Positions 16,168 to 24,526 of a stretch of DNA of 64,000 bases are shown here, one piece after another. The notes under the pieces were generated by a model that did not search any database, was not told the DNA's origin, and was given only the letters and a program-made list of their open reading frames with translations. How positions within the stretch are numbered: position 1 is the first letter of the stretch; each line of letters opens with the position of its first letter. Source of the stretch: Desemzia sp. RIT 804 (lineage in GTDB: Bacteria; Bacillota; Bacilli; Lactobacillales; Carnobacteriaceae); NCBI RefSeq assembly GCF_016892605.1, contig NZ_JAFEMV010000005.1, forward strand, positions 1-64,000, read 5' to 3'. The translations under genes were made by a program, and so were the position numbers.

Positions 16168-17774
16168 TGGGGCTTCATTTGTTCAAAGGAACCGTAAAAA
16201 TAACAAAGTTGCTGCTACGCCAAAATCTATTCAAAATCTTTCTGTGGTTGCTAGGATTAGTAGGGATTACGTTGATTGTAGCAAATGTGTATCCCACTGT
16301 ATATGAGACACCAGAAGATATTATGGGATTCGCTTTGACTATGGAAAATCCCGCAATGAATGCGATGTTAGGTCCTAATTATACTTTAGAAGACTATAAT
16401 ATTGGAGCTGTTTTTGCAAATGAAATGTTACTATTTACAGCTATAGGTGTGGGAGTCATGAATATTTTATTTGTCAGCTCTAGTACTCGAGATGATGAAG
16501 AAGAAGGGCGTTTAGAAATGGTGCGAGCTTTGCCAGTTGGGCGTTTAGCATATTTAACAGCTTCAGGAATAATGGTTCTGGTCGTGAATGGTGCTCTCTT
16601 TCTTTTGACAGCTGCAGGTCTAGGTTTTATTTCAGCATCAGGAATGACTTGGGAAGCATCGCTTCTATATGGGACGTTGTTAGGAGCTTGTGGAATATTC
16701 TTTGCAGGCCTTACCGTGTTCTTTGCTCAATTAGCTGAAACGGCTAGAGGTACTACCAGCTTATCTATAGGAGTTTTAATAGTGATGTATATCATTCGTG
16801 CAATAGGAGATGTTGAAAGTGAAAGATTGGCACTGCTTTCTCCACTTGGATGGGTAGTTCGCACAGGAGTTTTCGTAACGAATGATTGGTGGCCAGTTAG
16901 TGTATTATTGTTTAGTGCAACGCTATTACTGCTAGCAGCACTTTACTTGAACACTAAAAGAGATATCAATGCTGGTTTATTGCCTGATCGTAAAGGGAAA
17001 ATCCATGCATCAAGCTTTTTAAAAACTACGCCAGGTTTAATTTGGTATTTAGAAAAAACAACTTTAATTTCTTGGGCAATCGTGTTGTTCTTATTGAGTG
17101 CGGCTTTTGGTGCTATATTAGGAGAGTTAGAAGTCTATTTTTCAGATATGGACATCATTCAAGCATACTTTTCAGCAGAATCTGGAGTTTCTTTGACAGA
17201 ACAATTTATTGCTTTATTGATGAGTATATTGTCTGTTTTTTCTGCCATACCAGTGGTTTCTACTCTTTTAAAATTAAAAAAAGAAGAAAAACAGGGTAAT
17301 GTTGAAAATTATTACAGCCGCTCTATTCCAAGGAACAGGATTCTATCTGGTTACTACTTTATTTCATTATTAGCAGCTATTGTTATGCAAATTATGATCG
17401 GACTAGGTTTGTATTTAACCGCCAATCATGTTTTAATAAATGGTCTTGAGTGGAGTATTCCTTTGAAATCGGCACTTGTTTATATAGCTGCGATTTGGGT
17501 TGTGTTGGGTTTAGCAACTATGATTATTGGAGTTTTTCTAAAAGGAAGTAGTTTAGTTTGGTTATATGTTGTATTTTCTCTTGTTGTAATTTACGTAGGA
17601 GATTTAATAGATTTTCCCGAGTGGGTAAATAATCTATCAGCCTTTCATCATATTCCCCAGATTCCAATAGAAGAAATCGATTGGGCTGCTTTAGGTATTT
17701 TAAGTGTTCTTGCGGTTATTTTAACCCTGATTGGATTTCTTGGATACAACAAACGAGATATTCAAAGTCAATAA
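16167..17774 (+). CDS. ABC-2 type permease, polyketide-antibiotic exporter-like
   Basis: A 535-residue membrane protein with about 12 hydrophobic segments in two similar halves, matching the long permeases annotated as exporters of polyketide antibiotics (TnrB3-like) that pair with a single ATPase. Motifs such as EEGRLEMVRALPVGRLAYL and KEEKQGNVENYYSRSIPRNRIL occur at the same place in the two halves and support internal duplication. Substrate unknown. It is followed after 37 bases by an AlkZ-like glycosylase gene, which suggests a shared role in toxin defence. Confidence 0.88.
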   Translation: MGLHLFKGTVKITKLLLRQNLFKIFLWLLGLVGITLIVANVYPTVYETPEDIMGFALTMENPAMNAMLGPNYTLEDYNIGAVFANEMLLFTAIGVGVMNILFVSSSTRDDEEEGRLEMVRALPVGRLAYLTASGIMVLVVNGALFLLTAAGLGFISASGMTWEASLLYGTLLGACGIFFAGLTVFFAQLAETARGTTSLSIGVLIVMYIIRAIGDVESERLALLSPLGWVVRTGVFVTNDWWPVSVLLFSATLLLLAALYLNTKRDINAGLLPDRKGKIHASSFLKTTPGLIWYLEKTTLISWAIVLFLLSAAFGAILGELEVYFSDMDIIQAYFSAESGVSLTEQFIALLMSILSVFSAIPVVSTLLKLKKEEKQGNVENYYSRSIPRNRILSGYYFISLLAAIVMQIMIGLGLYLTANHVLINGLEWSIPLKSALVYIAAIWVVLGLATMIIGVFLKGSSLVWLYVVFSLVVIYVGDLIDFPEWVNNLSAFHHIPQIPIEEIDWAALGILSVLAVILTLIGFLGYNKRDIQSQ

Positions 17775-17811
17775 GAAAAGGTCAATTCTACTCATTTAGG
17801 AGTGCTGAAGG

Positions 17812-18903
17812 ATGGAAAAACAAGCTCTTTTACAGCATAGGTTAAACAATCAATTGCTTAGCAACGTTCAGTTTGAGACAGTGGAGGAAACAGTTAAGTG
17901 GATGGGAGCTATTCAAGGACAAGATTATGCACCAGGACTATGGGCGATGGGGATGCGCGCACCTAGTCTTACCAAAGCAGACATAGAACGCTCTCTTGAG
18001 GACATAAAAATTGTCCGTTCTTGGACAATGCGTCATACGATCCACTTTGTGGCTATTGAAGATTTGCACTGGATGGTCCAACTTTCCAAAGAAAAAATGT
18101 TGCAACGGTATAAAAATCATATGAAAAAAGAGGCTGGATTGGAAGAAAGCATATTGTCTCAAAGTCTGGATGTGTTTGTTAAATCTTTAGAAGGAAAGAA
18201 ATTACTAAGTCGGCCAGCTATTCGAGAAACTTTGGAAACAGCTGGCATTGATACTAGTAAACAGCGTTTGTATCATTTGTTATGGCATGCAGCTCAAAAA
18301 GGGCTTATCTTTATAGGACCAACGGAAGGAAAACAACAAACATTTGGTTTAACAGCAGATTGGATATCTAATGTGAAACCTCTATCTAGAGAGGAAGCTC
18401 TTCATAAACTGACTGTGCGATATCTTCAAAGTCATGGCCCCGCTACCGTGAAAGATTTTTCTTGGTGGGCTGGGTTAACACAAAAAGAAGCAACGCTTGG
18501 CTTTCATTTAGCGGAAAGTGAACTTTTTATTCGTGATGAAAGTAAGACGGAGTATTGGTATTTGCCAAGTGAACAACAAACCAACACACTGGTATCTGAA
18601 AAAATTCATTTGATTTATAGTTTGGATGAACTCTTGATCGGATACAAAGATCGGACCGCCTCATGGTCAAGAGAAATGCAAAGTAAATTAGATCCGCAAC
18701 GAACAGGGTACGTCTTGCCGATACTTCTTAACGGAGAAGTAATTGGAAGTTGGAAAGCGGTAGTTAAGAAAGAAAACTTGTTCATGGAATTTACTTTAGC
18801 GACTTCATTGGAAATACCTGTAGACTTACTCAATGATGAAGCAGAACAGTATAGCCGTTTTTTTGGTTTAACATTGGTTGATGTGGCCGTTTATAGGGTA
18901 TAA
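17812..18903 (+). CDS. AlkZ-like winged-helix DNA glycosylase (HTH_42 family)
   Basis: A 363-residue protein of the PF06224 family, made of winged-helix repeats. Streptomyces AlkZ unhooks azinomycin DNA crosslinks, and E. coli YcaQ/AlkX belongs to the same family. The catalytic-motif position is GAIQGQDYAPGLWA, with Gln35 and Gln37 corresponding to the QxQ pair, and WTMRHTIHF follows near residue 72. That the enzyme is active is inferred from this motif. It lies 37 bases after the ABC permease on the same strand with no terminator seen between, so co-transcription is likely. AGGAGTGC precedes the start. Confidence 0.82.
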   Translation: MEKQALLQHRLNNQLLSNVQFETVEETVKWMGAIQGQDYAPGLWAMGMRAPSLTKADIERSLEDIKIVRSWTMRHTIHFVAIEDLHWMVQLSKEKMLQRYKNHMKKEAGLEESILSQSLDVFVKSLEGKKLLSRPAIRETLETAGIDTSKQRLYHLLWHAAQKGLIFIGPTEGKQQTFGLTADWISNVKPLSREEALHKLTVRYLQSHGPATVKDFSWWAGLTQKEATLGFHLAESELFIRDESKTEYWYLPSEQQTNTLVSEKIHLIYSLDELLIGYKDRTASWSREMQSKLDPQRTGYVLPILLNGEVIGSWKAVVKKENLFMEFTLATSLEIPVDLLNDEAEQYSRFFGLTLVDVAVYRV

Positions 18904-18913
18904 CGGAACACAA

Positions 18914-18954
18914 AAAGAGCGAGGTCACTTTAATAAGTGAATCCTCGCTCTTGT
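18914..18954. terminator. bidirectional terminator
   Basis: AAGAGCGAGG pairs with CCTCGCTCTT around an inner TCACTT/AAGTGA. The better T-run is on the minus strand, so it mainly serves the convergent metallopeptidase gene. Confidence 0.8.
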
Positions 18955-18996
18955 AATTTAATTAATACTCTAATAAAACGGTTTTTTTCGCTGTAT

Positions 18997-19698
18997 CTAA
19001 TCGTTTCGTCTGCCGCCTCCAAAAAGAAGAACGAGTCTCAAGACTTGCAAGAAAGATGCAATTGCCGCAGCTACATATGTTAAAGCGGCAGCCCGTAAAA
19101 CCTTCTTCGATTGATCTAATTCTTCAGGAGTCAAGATTTGCTGATTATCCAAAATAGCGATTGCTCGATTGGATGCATCGAATTCTACTGGTAAAGTAAC
19201 CAATTGGAATACCAACGTAAGTGAGAAAAATAAGATACCTATGTTGATAAGAGACTGGTTTCCTCCGAAAATAACTCCAGCTAAAATAAGCGGTAGAGAG
19301 ATTCCTTGCCCAAAATTAGCTACAGGAACAAGCGTGCTTCTCAATCTTAATGGGAAATAGTTTTCTTGGTCTTGTATAGCATGACCAGCCTCGTGAGCAG
19401 CAACACCGATAGCAGCTACAGAAGTTGAGTTATAGGTAGCATCTGACAAACGTAAAATATTGTTTTGCGAATCATAGTGATCAGTTAAATCACCTGGAAT
19501 ACGGTCTAAAGTTACATTTTGTAAGCCGGCATTGTCCAATATATTACGAGAAACTTCCCATGCAGTAAGCCCTCTGGAATTTCCTGTATCTGAATATTTA
19601 GTGTAAGTGCTGCGCACATAACCGCTTGCGATGCCTGAAATGACCAAGCCGATCAAAATAAAAATCATAGTTGGATCAAAGAAAAAATAAAATGGCAT
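18997..19698 (-). CDS. YugP-type zinc metallopeptidase
   Basis: A 233-residue membrane protein with an N-terminal helix (about residues 10-28), a soluble segment with the metallopeptidase motif HEAGH (102-106), and two to three further helices with VTLPVEFDASNRAI between them, the layout of the YugP (PF04298) family. Its physiological role is unknown. The start at 19698 is preferred over the upstream ATG at 19719 because AAGGAGAAC lies just before it. Monocistronic. Confidence 0.9.
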   Translation of the reverse strand: MPFYFFFDPTMIFILIGLVISGIASGYVRSTYTKYSDTGNSRGLTAWEVSRNILDNAGLQNVTLDRIPGDLTDHYDSQNNILRLSDATYNSTSVAAIGVAAHEAGHAIQDQENYFPLRLRSTLVPVANFGQGISLPLILAGVIFGGNQSLINIGILFFSLTLVFQLVTLPVEFDASNRAIAILDNQQILTPEELDQSKKVLRAAALTYVAAAIASFLQVLRLVLLFGGGRRND

Positions 19699-19895
19699 AA
19701 TGTTCTCCTTTCTTTCCATTCTGTCTAATTATGTTTATCTTACCATGAAAAGCATAAAAGTAAATTTATCAGTAAAAATAATTTCATAACGATAGAGTCG
19801 ATACTAGAAGTATAACAGTCAAATGTGAAATTTTTGTAACGACAAGTTGAAATATTAATTTTTTTCAAAAGAATCCGATAAGATAAACAGGTAGA

Positions 19896-19950
19896 TAAAA
19901 AAACTCTTTAACTAAGAGGACTGGACTTCTTAGTTAAAGAGAGGTTTTTA
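19896..19950. terminator. terminator after the hemolysin-III gene
   Basis: CTCTTTAACTAAGA (19903-19916) pairs with TCTTAGTTAAAGAG (19928-19941), with A-rich and T-rich flanks on both strands. Confidence 0.85.
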
Positions 19951-19956
19951 ATTTAT

Positions 19957-20604
19957 TTAAACGTAAAATAGAATGGATAAAAACATCAAACCGGTTCCTA
20001 GTAAAACAAAAAGGTGCCAGACTACGTGCATGTATTTAACATTGCGCAAACTGTAAAAAATAGTTCCAATAATATAAGCAGCTCCACCGCCTACCAATAA
20101 ATACAAGCCATTTGTTCCTAAGCCTTCATACAAAGGTTTGAAAGTGAAAACACAGATTAATCCCATACAAATGTAAACTAAAGTGGAAACATTTGGGAAT
20201 TTTTCTACAGCTACGCTTTTGAAAACTATTCCAGATACAGCAATGATCCATATAATACTAAACATTGTCCATCCTAATGTTCCGCCAATCGTGACTAAGC
20301 AATAAGGAGTGTACGTTCCAGCAATCAATACATAAATACTGCTATGGTCTAATATTTTGAATAGCCTTCTTACACGAGTGAAACTTAAGCTATGATACAA
20401 GGTAGAACACAAATAAAGCAAGATTAGACTAGAACCGTATACGATATAAGATGCAAACTCTAAGGTAGAACCACTTTGAGAACCTTTCATAAGTAACAAC
20501 ACTAGACCAGCTATACTCAGCAATACTCCGATTCCATGGGTAACAGCATTTAAAACCTCGTTGCGAATCAGATATTTTTTTGTGAACTCGGGTGTTTTGA
20601 CCAA
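19957..20604 (-). CDS. hemolysin III family (PAQR-like) membrane protein
   Basis: A 215-residue protein with seven predicted membrane helices. The family's conserved polar residues are present: EVLNAVTHGIG at the N-terminus, LCSTLYHSLSF near residue 66, DHSSIYVLIAGTYTP near residue 87 and VVWHLFVL near residue 197, likely metal-binding positions. Hemolytic activity was reported for Bacillus cereus HlyIII, but the cellular role in most bacteria is not settled. Translation starts at TTG with TAAGGAGGTAA upstream. Confidence 0.9.
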   Translation of the reverse strand: MVKTPEFTKKYLIRNEVLNAVTHGIGVLLSIAGLVLLLMKGSQSGSTLEFASYIVYGSSLILLYLCSTLYHSLSFTRVRRLFKILDHSSIYVLIAGTYTPYCLVTIGGTLGWTMFSIIWIIAVSGIVFKSVAVEKFPNVSTLVYICMGLICVFTFKPLYEGLGTNGLYLLVGGGAAYIIGTIFYSLRNVKYMHVVWHLFVLLGTGLMFLSILFYV

Positions 20605-20866
20605 ATTAAATTACCTCCTTAAGAAAAATAAAACGGTGCAAGGACTACGATAATCATTTATAAATTCAATTATAGTAAATTAGTTGTACTCGTTCAACAA
20701 ATTAATTCTAACATACAGTTATAGGAATGTCACTATCTAGTTATCGAAACTAGATATAAATATAAAAAACGATTTAACAGATATCATTTTTGATTTCTTT
20801 GAATAAATAGTAAACTAAAGGTGATTTTAAGATAACAAACAAAATAGTATAATTGCAGATAAAAAT

Positions 20867-20917
20867 AACGAAAACACTTATTGAACAATGACAACATTGT
20901 TCTAAAGCATTTTCGTT
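20867..20917 (-). terminator. nested hairpin terminator after the 88-residue gene
   Basis: Outer arms AACGAAAA (20867-20874) and TTTTCGTT (20910-20917), inner arms GAACAATG and CATTGTTC. On the minus strand it is followed by ATTTTTAT. A small AAAGTA/TACTTT hairpin (about 20937-20953) lies closer to the gene. The rest of 20605-20976 holds no gene; a short palindrome ATCTAGTT..AACTAGAT sits at 20734-20754. Confidence 0.6.
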
Positions 20918-20976
20918 TGTGGGGGTATATTCATAAAAAGTACGCTACTTTCATAGTAGTTTAAGTAATGAGCTAG

Positions 20977-21243
20977 TCACAAGTTGACATTAAGGCAGAT
21001 TTGTCTCAACGTACAGGATTGCCCATTGTTTTTGCGGATAAACAGTAGTTTTTGAATATTCATGATGTACAAATCATTTAAGGTCAAATCATTTTTTCTT
21101 AGAATGAGTTCTAAAGGAATATCCATTTCACCATCAGCATTTAAAATGAAATCTTCCTGATCAATTTCTAATTCTATCTCAGTATCGCTTTTGATCAGGA
21201 CATAAGCATATTGGACATTTACTTTATTTTTTGTTAAATCCAT
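20977..21243 (-). CDS. 88-residue protein of unknown function, candidate Rgg target
   Basis: I do not recognise this protein. It is acidic in the middle (IELEIDQEDF), lacks a signal peptide, cysteine pair or membrane segment, and ends CTLRQICLNVNL. The start has AGGAGTG eight bases upstream. A TTATATGACAA motif lies at 21316-21326, about 75 bases upstream of the start and in the same relative orientation as copies before the 36-residue peptide and the 70-residue membrane protein. That links it to the neighbouring Rgg regulator by inference. Terminator-like hairpins follow it. Confidence 0.6.
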   Translation of the reverse strand: MDLTKNKVNVQYAYVLIKSDTEIELEIDQEDFILNADGEMDIPLELILRKNDLTLNDLYIMNIQKLLFIRKNNGQSCTLRQICLNVNL

Positions 21244-21315
21244 GACTATTCACTCCTTTAGTACATAAAGGTACATCAAAAAAATCATTCAACTTTTTTG
21301 AAATAGATTTATAAA

Positions 21316-21327
21316 TTGTCATATAAG
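21316..21327 (-). promoter_or_regulatory. TATATGACA motif upstream of the 88-residue gene
   Basis: On the minus strand this reads CTTATATGACAA. With three more bases it forms TGTC-N6-GACA. It is one of three copies around the rgg-like gene. Confidence 0.4.
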
Positions 21328-21359
21328 ACAACTAATTCTAAGCTAATAAAAGAAAAACA

Positions 21360-21443
21360 CAAAAGAGGAGAAGATTAGGATAAAGTAATCGAATACTATT
21401 CGTGAGAGTTACAGCTTCACAAATGACAAGAACTCCTCTTTTG
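21360..21443 (-). terminator. large hairpin after the peptide gene
   Basis: CAAAAGAGGAG (21360-21370) and CTCCTCTTTTG (21433-21443) are perfect complements separated by about 62 bases that contain smaller hairpins (GTGAGAG..CTTCAC). On the minus strand a T-rich tail follows. It may be a terminator for the 36-residue peptide transcript or a structured 3' RNA. Confidence 0.5.
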
Positions 21444-21462
21444 CATTAGTTAACTTAGTTGA

Positions 21463-21573
21463 TTAGAAAAGCCCTGAGATCAATGCATATGTTCCATAAA
21501 CAACAGGAGGAGAACCAGCAGTAACAAGAATACCTAAGATATTAAAAAGATTCTTTTTGACAAATTTTTTCAT
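21463..21573 (-). CDS. 36-residue hydrophobic peptide divergent from the Rgg regulator
   Basis: The encoded peptide starts MKKFVKKNLFNILGILVT and ends in ALISGLF: a basic N-terminus, then about 25 mostly hydrophobic residues with a central SPPVVYG. AGGTGG lies five bases before the ATG. The gene is divergent from the rgg-like gene, with only about 98 bases between the starts. This layout is known for Rgg/SHP pheromone pairs, and the basic-hydrophobic pattern also fits a small membrane-active peptide. Upstream are TATATGACAC (21638-21650) and a TATAGT -10 candidate. Function is inferred only from context. Confidence 0.6.
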   Translation of the reverse strand: MKKFVKKNLFNILGILVTAGSPPVVYGTYALISGLF

Positions 21574-21637
21574 CAATACCACCTAGCCTTTCTTAATTTA
21601 AGTTTAGTGTACTATAAAAAAACAAAAAAAGTATATA

Positions 21638-21650
21638 TGTGTCATATAAA
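21638..21650 (-). promoter_or_regulatory. TATATGACA motif between rgg and the peptide gene
   Basis: On the minus strand this reads TTTATATGACACA. A TATAGT hexamer (-10 candidate) starts 23 bases after ATGACA. The arrangement matches the promoter of the 70-residue gene, where the gap is 22 bases. Confidence 0.45.
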
Positions 21651-21670
21651 GGAAAGTGAGGAAAAGGCCT

Positions 21671-22552
21671 ATGGAAAAAAATTACGGCCAAGTGTTAAGA
21701 CGATTGCGCGAAGAAAAAGGGTATTCCTTACGCCAAATCTCGAACGGGATATTATCCACGTCATTTTTGTCTAAATTTGAACGTGGAGAATCTAATATTT
21801 CATTAAGTCACTTTATCCATGTTATTGAACGGATGAATATTTCGCTAGATGAATTTGTTTTTTCAGCTAATGAATATAAACCCAGTGAACTAGATCAATT
21901 AATGTCGGATATTGCTACTGCTTATCAACGAAACAACACTTCAAAATTAAAAAATATCATGAACAAAGAACATCAGAAATGGGAAGAGTATGGCTTGGAT
22001 GCTTATTTGTGCAATTCTATTATGGCTGAAGCAAAAATGCTGAATTTGCAAAAGAAAGAAATCGATAAGAAGAAAAGAGAGTACTTAGCAAACTATTTAT
22101 TCAATATAGAGTTGTGGGGAAATTATGAATTGGTGATCTATGCTAATTCCTTGACTATCTTTCCACCTGAAACAGTCATAGCATTGTCTAAAGAAGTGGT
22201 GAAAAAGACTTCAATGTATAAGTTAGTGAATAAAAATTTTGTCCAAACATTAGCTATTCTTATTAATACAATTATTGTTTGTTTAGAAACAAACTTGCTT
22301 AATGATGCATTATATTTCATTCTCACATTAGAAAATATGCATATGGCAGAAAAATTGTTTTATGAACGGACCTTGGTGGTTTTTCTTAAAGGGATCTATG
22401 AAATCAAAAAAGGCAATAAAGAAATAGGCGAAGAGATTTCCAGAAAAGCTGTAGCGATCATGTATACGATCGGTTCAGAAGATCTAGCCATCAGTCATGA
22501 AGAATATTTAGAAAGTATATTGGCTCCTCAAACTAAAGAAACACTTATTTAA
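21671..22552 (+). CDS. Rgg/GadR/MutR family transcriptional regulator
   Basis: A 293-residue regulator with an N-terminal XRE-type helix-turn-helix (YGQVLRRLREEKGYSLRQIS, then STSFLSKFERGESNISL, about residues 5-50). The long helical C-terminal domain follows the Rgg layout, in which TPR-like repeats bind short peptides. An in-frame GTG at 21656 could add five residues; the ATG at 21671 fits the family better. A 36-residue peptide gene is divergent from it and a small membrane-protein gene follows. The first and last each have a TATATGACA motif upstream, making a peptide-responsive local regulon plausible. The inducing peptide is not identified. Confidence 0.9.
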   Translation: MEKNYGQVLRRLREEKGYSLRQISNGILSTSFLSKFERGESNISLSHFIHVIERMNISLDEFVFSANEYKPSELDQLMSDIATAYQRNNTSKLKNIMNKEHQKWEEYGLDAYLCNSIMAEAKMLNLQKKEIDKKKREYLANYLFNIELWGNYELVIYANSLTIFPPETVIALSKEVVKKTSMYKLVNKNFVQTLAILINTIIVCLETNLLNDALYFILTLENMHMAEKLFYERTLVVFLKGIYEIKKGNKEIGEEISRKAVAIMYTIGSEDLAISHEEYLESILAPQTKETLI

Positions 22553-22570
22553 AAAAAATGTTTAAATTCT

Positions 22571-22583
22571 ACTATATGACACA
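22571..22583 (+). promoter_or_regulatory. TATATGACA motif and promoter of the 70-residue gene
   Basis: ACTATATGACACA, followed 22 bases after ATGACA by TATAGA (22604-22609), a -10 candidate. The element would then sit just upstream of the -35 region, where Rgg-type activators commonly bind. Confidence 0.45.
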
Positions 22584-22679
22584 TTTTCATTTTAGTAGAG
22601 TTTTATAGAATGTGGTATCATGTGTTTGAGTCAAGTATGAGTATTCTCAGCTTGAGAAAGAGAACTTTAAGGAGAACGT

Positions 22680-22892
22680 ATGATGTGGTTTATGTGGATG
22701 TTTGTAGGTGTTTTGCTCGTTGCTATTGCAGCACTGGTGTATTTTAATGAAGGTGGACCGGCAACTATTGAGATTTTTGTAATGATTGGATTGGTTGTAT
22801 TATTTATGTGGCTTGATTTATGGCAAATCAGTGCAGTCGTTGTACTGGTGTGGGGTTATCGCCAATACTTAAAAAATAAACGGAAAAAATAA
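22680..22892 (+). CDS. 70-residue two-helix membrane protein, candidate Rgg target
   Basis: A small protein made of two hydrophobic helices (about residues 4-22 and 29-60), with Gly-Gly-Pro between them and the basic tail RQYLKNKRKK. I do not recognise a family. AAGGAG lies five bases before the first of two adjacent ATGs. The gene follows rgg by 127 bases and has the same TATATGACA element as the two small genes on the other side, so it may be part of the Rgg response, for example as an immunity-like or signalling membrane protein. That is conjecture. A repeat-associated terminator follows. Confidence 0.6.
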   Translation: MMWFMWMFVGVLLVAIAALVYFNEGGPATIEIFVMIGLVVLFMWLDLWQISAVVVLVWGYRQYLKNKRKK

Positions 22893-22897
22893 AAGAC

Positions 22898-22990
22898 AAT
22901 AAGGAACGGGGCAGAAATGCCTCAGTCCTTATTGTTTTTTAATTAGGTTGCATTTTTAAGCGGCTTTTGCCTAGCACTCATTGTTGTTAT
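22898..22990 (+). repeat. degenerate class I repeat, left end only
   Basis: GGGGCAGAAATGCCTC then TTTTTTAATTAGGTTGCATTTTTAAG matches the left arm of the copies at 6.86 and 24.0 kb. The central hairpin and right end are missing. The left hairpin with its T-run may terminate the 70-residue gene. Confidence 0.5.
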
Positions 22991-23868
22991 CTTGGATGAT
23001 TCTTAAATTCAAACTGATTGACTATTTCTGTTAATGATTGTTTTAACGTGATTGCAGGGCGTCCCAAAAGTTTGGGCAAATCATCGCTTTCAATATCTAA
23101 ATCACCTCGGCGAATAGACTGTTGGATTTCCACCGAAAATTCTGCCATTATATCAGGAGTTCCATTAGCTATAAGAACTTCTTGATAGGTCCGATCATTC
23201 ACATTCCGTACAGTAACTCGACGTCCCAATATATTGGTTAATTCTCTAGCCATATCTGCATAACTAGCAGGTTTTCCAGAAAGCTCATAAATATTATTTT
23301 CATGCCCTGATGAAGATAAGACAGCTGCAGCAGCCTCAGCATAATCAACTCGTGGCACCCAGCCAACGCGGCCATCTTCGGCAGAAGTAAGAACAGGACC
23401 GCCTTCTAAAACATTTTTAACTGTTCCAATTTCATTTTCAACGTACCAATTATTTCGCAAAAAAGTAAACGGAATACCGCTGTCTCGAATGTGTTGTTCT
23501 GTTTGGCGATGAACTTCAGCAACTGGCAAAGTGCTTTTTTGTGGCTTTGAAATACTGGTGTAGATGATCAGTCCTACTCCACATTTTTCAGCTGCATAAA
23601 TTACATTAGAGTGCTGACGAATACGGGTTTCATCGTCTCCTTGAGAAGAAATCAGCAACAATTTATCAATTCCCGCAAAAGCTTGTTCTAAAGAAGCAGG
23701 GTCTTCGTAATCTGCTTTTCGAACGTCAATGCCTTTTTGTTTTAGATTTGCAGCTTTATCAAGATTTCTAGCAGAAATCACTACATCTTCTACAGCTACT
23801 CTTTCCAGCAAGGCATCTATTACTTTAACACCCAACATACCTGTTGCTCCCGTAACCAGAATTTTCAT
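22987..23868 (-). CDS. NmrA/QorB-like NAD(P)-dependent reductase (atypical SDR)
   Basis: A protein of about 293 residues with the Rossmann motif TGATGMLG at the N-terminus. The segments LLISSQGDDET, YTSISKPQKSTL, FLRNNWYVEN and YELSGKPASYADMA are typical of the NmrA-like group that includes E. coli quinone oxidoreductase QorB. Likely cytosolic quinone reduction or NADPH sensing. Of the two ATGs, the second (23868) is preferred: GGAGGG touches the first, leaving no spacer, and lies six bases from the second. Confidence 0.87.
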   Translation of the reverse strand: MKILVTGATGMLGVKVIDALLERVAVEDVVISARNLDKAANLKQKGIDVRKADYEDPASLEQAFAGIDKLLLISSQGDDETRIRQHSNVIYAAEKCGVGLIIYTSISKPQKSTLPVAEVHRQTEQHIRDSGIPFTFLRNNWYVENEIGTVKNVLEGGPVLTSAEDGRVGWVPRVDYAEAAAAVLSSSGHENNIYELSGKPASYADMARELTNILGRRVTVRNVNDRTYQEVLIANGTPDIMAEFSVEIQQSIRRGDLDIESDDLPKLLGRPAITLKQSLTEIVNQFEFKNHPR

Positions 23869-23945
23869 TTTCATCCCTCCAAAAGAAATAGGTTTCTTAT
23901 CTCAATTATACGTAGAATCAGGAGAAAAGAGAAATCTAAAGCAGT

Positions 23946-24122
23946 CAAAAAAAAAGAGAGACAAAAGACATTTTAGCCACTGTACATAAGCAAAACACCC
24001 ATTACGAGAAAAAATATCTCATAGTGGGTGTTTTGCTTATAGGGATTTGATCTTTTGGAGCCTATTTAAAAACGCAACTTAATTAACAAGACAAGACTGT
24101 ATCGCTTTAGTCCCAGGCTTTT
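23946..24122 (-). repeat. class I hairpin repeat, full copy on the minus strand
   Basis: On the minus strand: CCTGGGACTAAAGCGATACAGTC, TTAATTAAGTTGCGTTTTTAA, CTCCAAAAG, and then a hairpin with the perfect 16-bp arms ATAAGCAAAACACCCA (23986-24001) and 24024-24039, extended by CGAGA/TCTC. It ends TGGCTAAAATGTCTTTTGTCTCTC with a T-run. It begins about 18 bases after the stop of the YbjQ-like gene, in that gene's orientation. Confidence 0.78.
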
Positions 24123-24139
24123 CCTTATAAGGAAGAGAA

Positions 24140-24460
24140 TCAGTTTAATTTCACAGCAGTTCCACTGCACGTTACCATAATCATTCCGTTATCAGCGCCT
24201 AATGTCTCGTAATCCATCTTTACACCAACAACAGCATCCGCACCCATTTGCATGGCACGATCAGTCATTTCATCTAATGCATTTTCGCGTGCTTGCAGAA
24301 TTTCATCTTCATATCCTTGTGAGCGTCCACCAAAGAAATTACGCATTCCTGCACCTAAGTCTTTTAAAAAATTGATTCCAGAAATTACTTCGCCAAATAC
24401 GATTCCTTCATAGGATACAATAGTTCTGCCTTCTACGCTACCAGTTGTTGTAATAATCAT
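24140..24460 (-). CDS. YbjQ/UPF0145 family protein
   Basis: A 106-residue protein matching the YbjQ (PF01906) family in length and motifs: [20 protein letters not shown] at the N-terminus, [24 protein letters not shown] in the middle and [11 protein letters not shown] at the end. Members form ring-shaped oligomers. Function is unknown despite an old heavy-metal-binding label. It follows an SDR gene by about 66 bases on the same strand and may share its transcript. Confidence 0.9.
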   Translation of the reverse strand: MIITTTGSVEGRTIVSYEGIVFGEVISGINFLKDLGAGMRNFFGGRSQGYEDEILQARENALDEMTDRAMQMGADAVVGVKMDYETLGADNGMIMVTCSGTAVKLN

Positions 24461-24526
24461 TTGAATTCCTCCAAAAAAGTAATGGTGTACAAAAAGAGTA
24501 TACCATTACTTAAAGATAAATGTGTA

